Part shown: positions 6,251-7,923 of the stretch, one piece after another
Numbering within the stretch: the stretch's first letter is position 1
Layout of the letters: each line of letters begins with the position of its first letter
Source: Calditrichota bacterium
Lineage (GTDB): Bacteria; Calditrichota; Calditrichia; RBG-13-44-9
Length of the DNA stretch: 7,923 bases
Assembly (NCBI GenBank): GCA_024276455.1
Contig: JAJRXE010000483.1
Location: forward strand, 1 to 7,923
Direction: 5' to 3'
The notes under the pieces: model-generated
What the model saw: the letters and a program-made list of their open reading frames with translations, nothing else
Databases searched by the model: none
What the model was told of the DNA's origin: nothing
Translations under genes and position numbers: made by a program

Positions 6251-6418
6251 GTTTAGTGTCCGTTTAATTTAACCTATTTATGGCAAGGTTTGGAAAATTA
6301 CCTCAATCAATCCTGGGGTTTTTATTCGGGTTTTAGCGTTTTCGCGAGTGATTGGAATTTGTAATTATGTGCATGGAACTTCTTTTTTAAGTTGGAATTT
6401 TTAGCACTTGGAGAAACC
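6251..6418. other. Intergenic leader of dacB with decayed fragments of the TTTGGAATTT repeat
   Basis: No gene is visible. TGATTGGAATTTGTAATTA-like sequence at 6349-6367 resembles the right arm of the element at 1961-2103, and AGTTGGAATTT at 6390-6400 is an exact match to 2093-2103. A short AACTT/AAGTT hairpin (6377-6381 / 6389-6393) is too weak to name. The gap should also hold any dacB promoter, but I see no convincing -35/-10 pair. Confidence 0.5.
6410..6413 (+). promoter_or_regulatory. dacB: Ribosome binding site of dacB
   Basis: GGAG lies five bases before the ATG at 6419. This supports that start, which also gives a clean lipoprotein signal. Confidence 0.6.
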
Positions 6419-7923
6419 ATGGGAACCTGGAAACTAAAGCTGAAATTGAACGTTTTTTTACCCCTGTCTCTGGCTTTCTTGCTCGTTTCGTGCGCTGCCA
6501 CCAGACCCGGCAAGAAACCGATCGCCGAAAAAGATGCCCTGGCCAATTTGCGAACCGGGATTGACCGGATTTTGCAGGATTCGGTGCTTGCCCAGACCCG
6601 GGTGGGCCTCAAAGTGGTTTCTCTGGAAACAGGTGAGGTCCTGTACGATCGCAATAGCAACGAATTGTTCCACCCGGCCTCGAATCTGAAATTACTAACA
6701 ACCGCGACGGCTCTGAACCGACTCGGTCCCAATTTCAGATTCAGAACCGTGCTGTTCTGCGATTCCGCCGCCTGGAAGGACAGCGTAATCCAGGGGAATT
6801 TGTACCTCAAGGGGTACGGAGATCCGGACTTAACCTCCGACGATTTGCAGCAAATGATTGAAGAGTTGCAGAAGCGGGGGGTGAAGCGGATTACCGGTGA
6901 TCTGGTTTACGACGATAGCTACTTCGACGATCTCTACTGGGGCAAAGGCTGGATGTGGGATGATACGTCTTCCCCTGATTTTGCACCCATTAGCGCGCTT
7001 TCGGTGAACGACAATTGTGTCAGGGTACGCGTTTCGCCCGCTAATGCGGTTGGGGAATCGCTGATCGTCCGGTTGTGGCCCCCCACCTCGTATGTGAAAA
7101 TTGAAAATCAGGGGATTACCGTGGGTTCCGACGACACCCTGCGCTTGGAAGAATTTAAAGTGGAGCGGAAGTGGAAAATCCCGGAAAACACCATCGTGGT
7201 GCAAGGCGCCATGGCGGTTGGCAGCGCCCCGGAAGAATTTGAAATCGAAGTGGTGGATGCAGCGCGCTACACGGCCACCCTGTTTGAAGAGCAGTTGCAA
7301 AAAATGGGCCTTGCCCTGGAGGGACAGGTGCGGAAAGATCGCATACCGAATAATGCGGAGGTTCTGGTAGAACATCTCTCTGCTCCCCTGACGCTGGTGG
7401 TGTTCCATACCAATAAAATTAGCGACAATCTGTCTGCCGAAATGCTCCTGAAGACGTTGGGAGCGGAAATCGAGGGAGTACCGGGAACGGCGGAAAAAGG
7501 CATTGCGGTGGTTCGCCGGTTCCTGAGTGAAGTCGGGGTGGACAGCACTCGCTTCGAGATGGTGGATGGATCCGGGGTGTCGCGCTACAATCTGATAACA
7601 CCGGATTTGATGATTAAACTTCTGAGGGGAATGCATCGCGATTTCAAGGTGCAAGCAGAATTTCAAACCTCCCTGCCCATTGCCGGAGTGGACGGAACCC
7701 TGAAAAAGCGGATGAAAGGAACTCCGGCAGAGAAAAAACTGCGGGCGAAAACCGGTACCTTACGCGGAGTGAGTTCTCTCTCCGGTTACACCCAGACGGC
7801 CGACGGCGAGGTGCTCGCTTTTTCCATTATGATGGAACATTTTCTGGTGCGCGCCAAAGAAGTGCGAAAGGTGCAGGATAGAATTGGAGCGCTGCTTTCG
7901 GGATTTTCCAGAAAAAATGGGGA
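6419..7923 (+). CDS. dacB: D-alanyl-D-alanine carboxypeptidase/endopeptidase, PBP4 (DacB) family, lipoprotein (3' end cut by window edge)
   Basis: The frame runs open from ATG 6419 to the window edge (501 full codons). This is a peptidase family S13 penicillin-binding protein, which removes the terminal D-Ala of stem peptides and cuts D-Ala-mDAP crosslinks in the periplasm. All three active-site motifs are present: S88-N-L-K91 (in H-P-A-S-N-L-K), S335-D-N337, and K444-T-G446 (in A-K-T-G-T-L-R-G-V). The roughly 240 residues between the first two motifs hold the large insert typical of PBP4, including G-Y-G-D-P-D-L and the R-I-T-G-D-L-V-Y-D-D segment. The N-terminus has a K-rich start, a hydrophobic core and the lipobox L-V-S-C25, so it is probably lipid-anchored with Cys25 as the mature N-terminus; E. 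coli PBP4 is a soluble periplasmic protein. About 55 residues follow KTG, so the domain is essentially complete and the stop should lie just beyond the edge. Confidence 0.94.
   Translation, partial: MGTWKLKLKLNVFLPLSLAFLLVSCAATRPGKKPIAEKDALANLRTGIDRILQDSVLAQTRVGLKVVSLETGEVLYDRNSNELFHPASNLKLLTTATALNRLGPNFRFRTVLFCDSAAWKDSVIQGNLYLKGYGDPDLTSDDLQQMIEELQKRGVKRITGDLVYDDSYFDDLYWGKGWMWDDTSSPDFAPISALSVNDNCVRVRVSPANAVGESLIVRLWPPTSYVKIENQGITVGSDDTLRLEEFKVERKWKIPENTIVVQGAMAVGSAPEEFEIEVVDAARYTATLFEEQLQKMGLALEGQVRKDRIPNNAEVLVEHLSAPLTLVVFHTNKISDNLSAEMLLKTLGAEIEGVPGTAEKGIAVVRRFLSEVGVDSTRFEMVDGSGVSRYNLITPDLMIKLLRGMHRDFKVQAEFQTSLPIAGVDGTLKKRMKGTPAEKKLRAKTGTLRGVSSLSGYTQTADGEVLAFSIMMEHFLVRAKEVRKVQDRIGALLSGFSRKNG

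Noticed and set aside
6251..6418. Sigma-70 or Bacteroidota-type promoter upstream of dacB
   Set aside because: Several AT-rich hexamers are present, but none gives a convincing spaced pair beyond what AT-rich sequence offers by chance.
6830..7666. 278-residue open frame on the - strand opposite dacB
   Set aside because: It is antisense to a clear PBP4 domain with all three motifs; composition is His/Gln/Arg-rich as expected of a codon-bias shadow, and it resembles no family I know.

Overview
The window looks like a chromosomal segment of a Gram-negative-type bacterium with roughly balanced base composition. It carries five genes, all on the + strand, all readable as peptidoglycan (cell-wall) turnover or uptake functions. 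The gene content, especially a GH3 enzyme fused to a beta-lactamase-like serine hydrolase, an SSS-type symporter and a lipoprotein PBP4, together with the AT-rich repeat-filled intergenic gaps, fits the Bacteroidota/Calditrichota/KSB1-like part of the bacterial tree. This placement is an impression from family resemblance, not a demonstrated assignment. There is no phage, transposase, tRNA, rRNA or CRISPR signal. Layout: (1) 2-1954, the C-terminal part of a GH3 (NagZ-like) / beta-lactamase-family fusion, cut by the left edge; (2) 1955-2120, a gap almost entirely filled by a palindromic AT-rich repeat; (3) 2121-3635, a 12-14 TM sodium:solute symporter; (4) 3636-3757, a short gap containing the apparent true murQ start, followed by an in-frame TAA; (5) 3758-4651, the rest of murQ (MurNAc-6-phosphate etherase); (6) 4652-4848, a second, different hairpin-forming repeat; (7) 4849-6204, an alanine/glycine:cation symporter (AGCS); (8) 6205-6418, a degenerate 8-bp tandem array followed by decayed pieces of the first repeat; (9) 6419 to the right edge, a lipoprotein D-Ala-D-Ala carboxypeptidase/endopeptidase of the PBP4 (DacB) type, cut just before its stop. 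How the genes may work together: the fusion would trim GlcNAc from muropeptides and possibly cleave the peptide or an ester with its serine hydrolase domain. The SSS symporter would import a released sugar. MurQ would convert MurNAc-6-phosphate to GlcNAc-6-phosphate and D-lactate. PBP4 would trim D-alanine from stem peptides, and the AGCS symporter could recover alanine or glycine. The kinase that would make MurNAc-6-phosphate (AnmK, MurK or similar) is not in the window. The gene set recalls the Bacillus subtilis murQ-murR-murP-amiE-nagZ-namZ cluster, with amiE-like and nagZ-like functions fused and an SSS carrier in place of the PTS permease. The two most notable things are an apparent single nonsense codon seven residues into murQ (Gln-type position read as TAA, good ribosome binding site upstream), and the fact that three of the four intergenic gaps are occupied by distinct repeat or hairpin sequences with no coding content.
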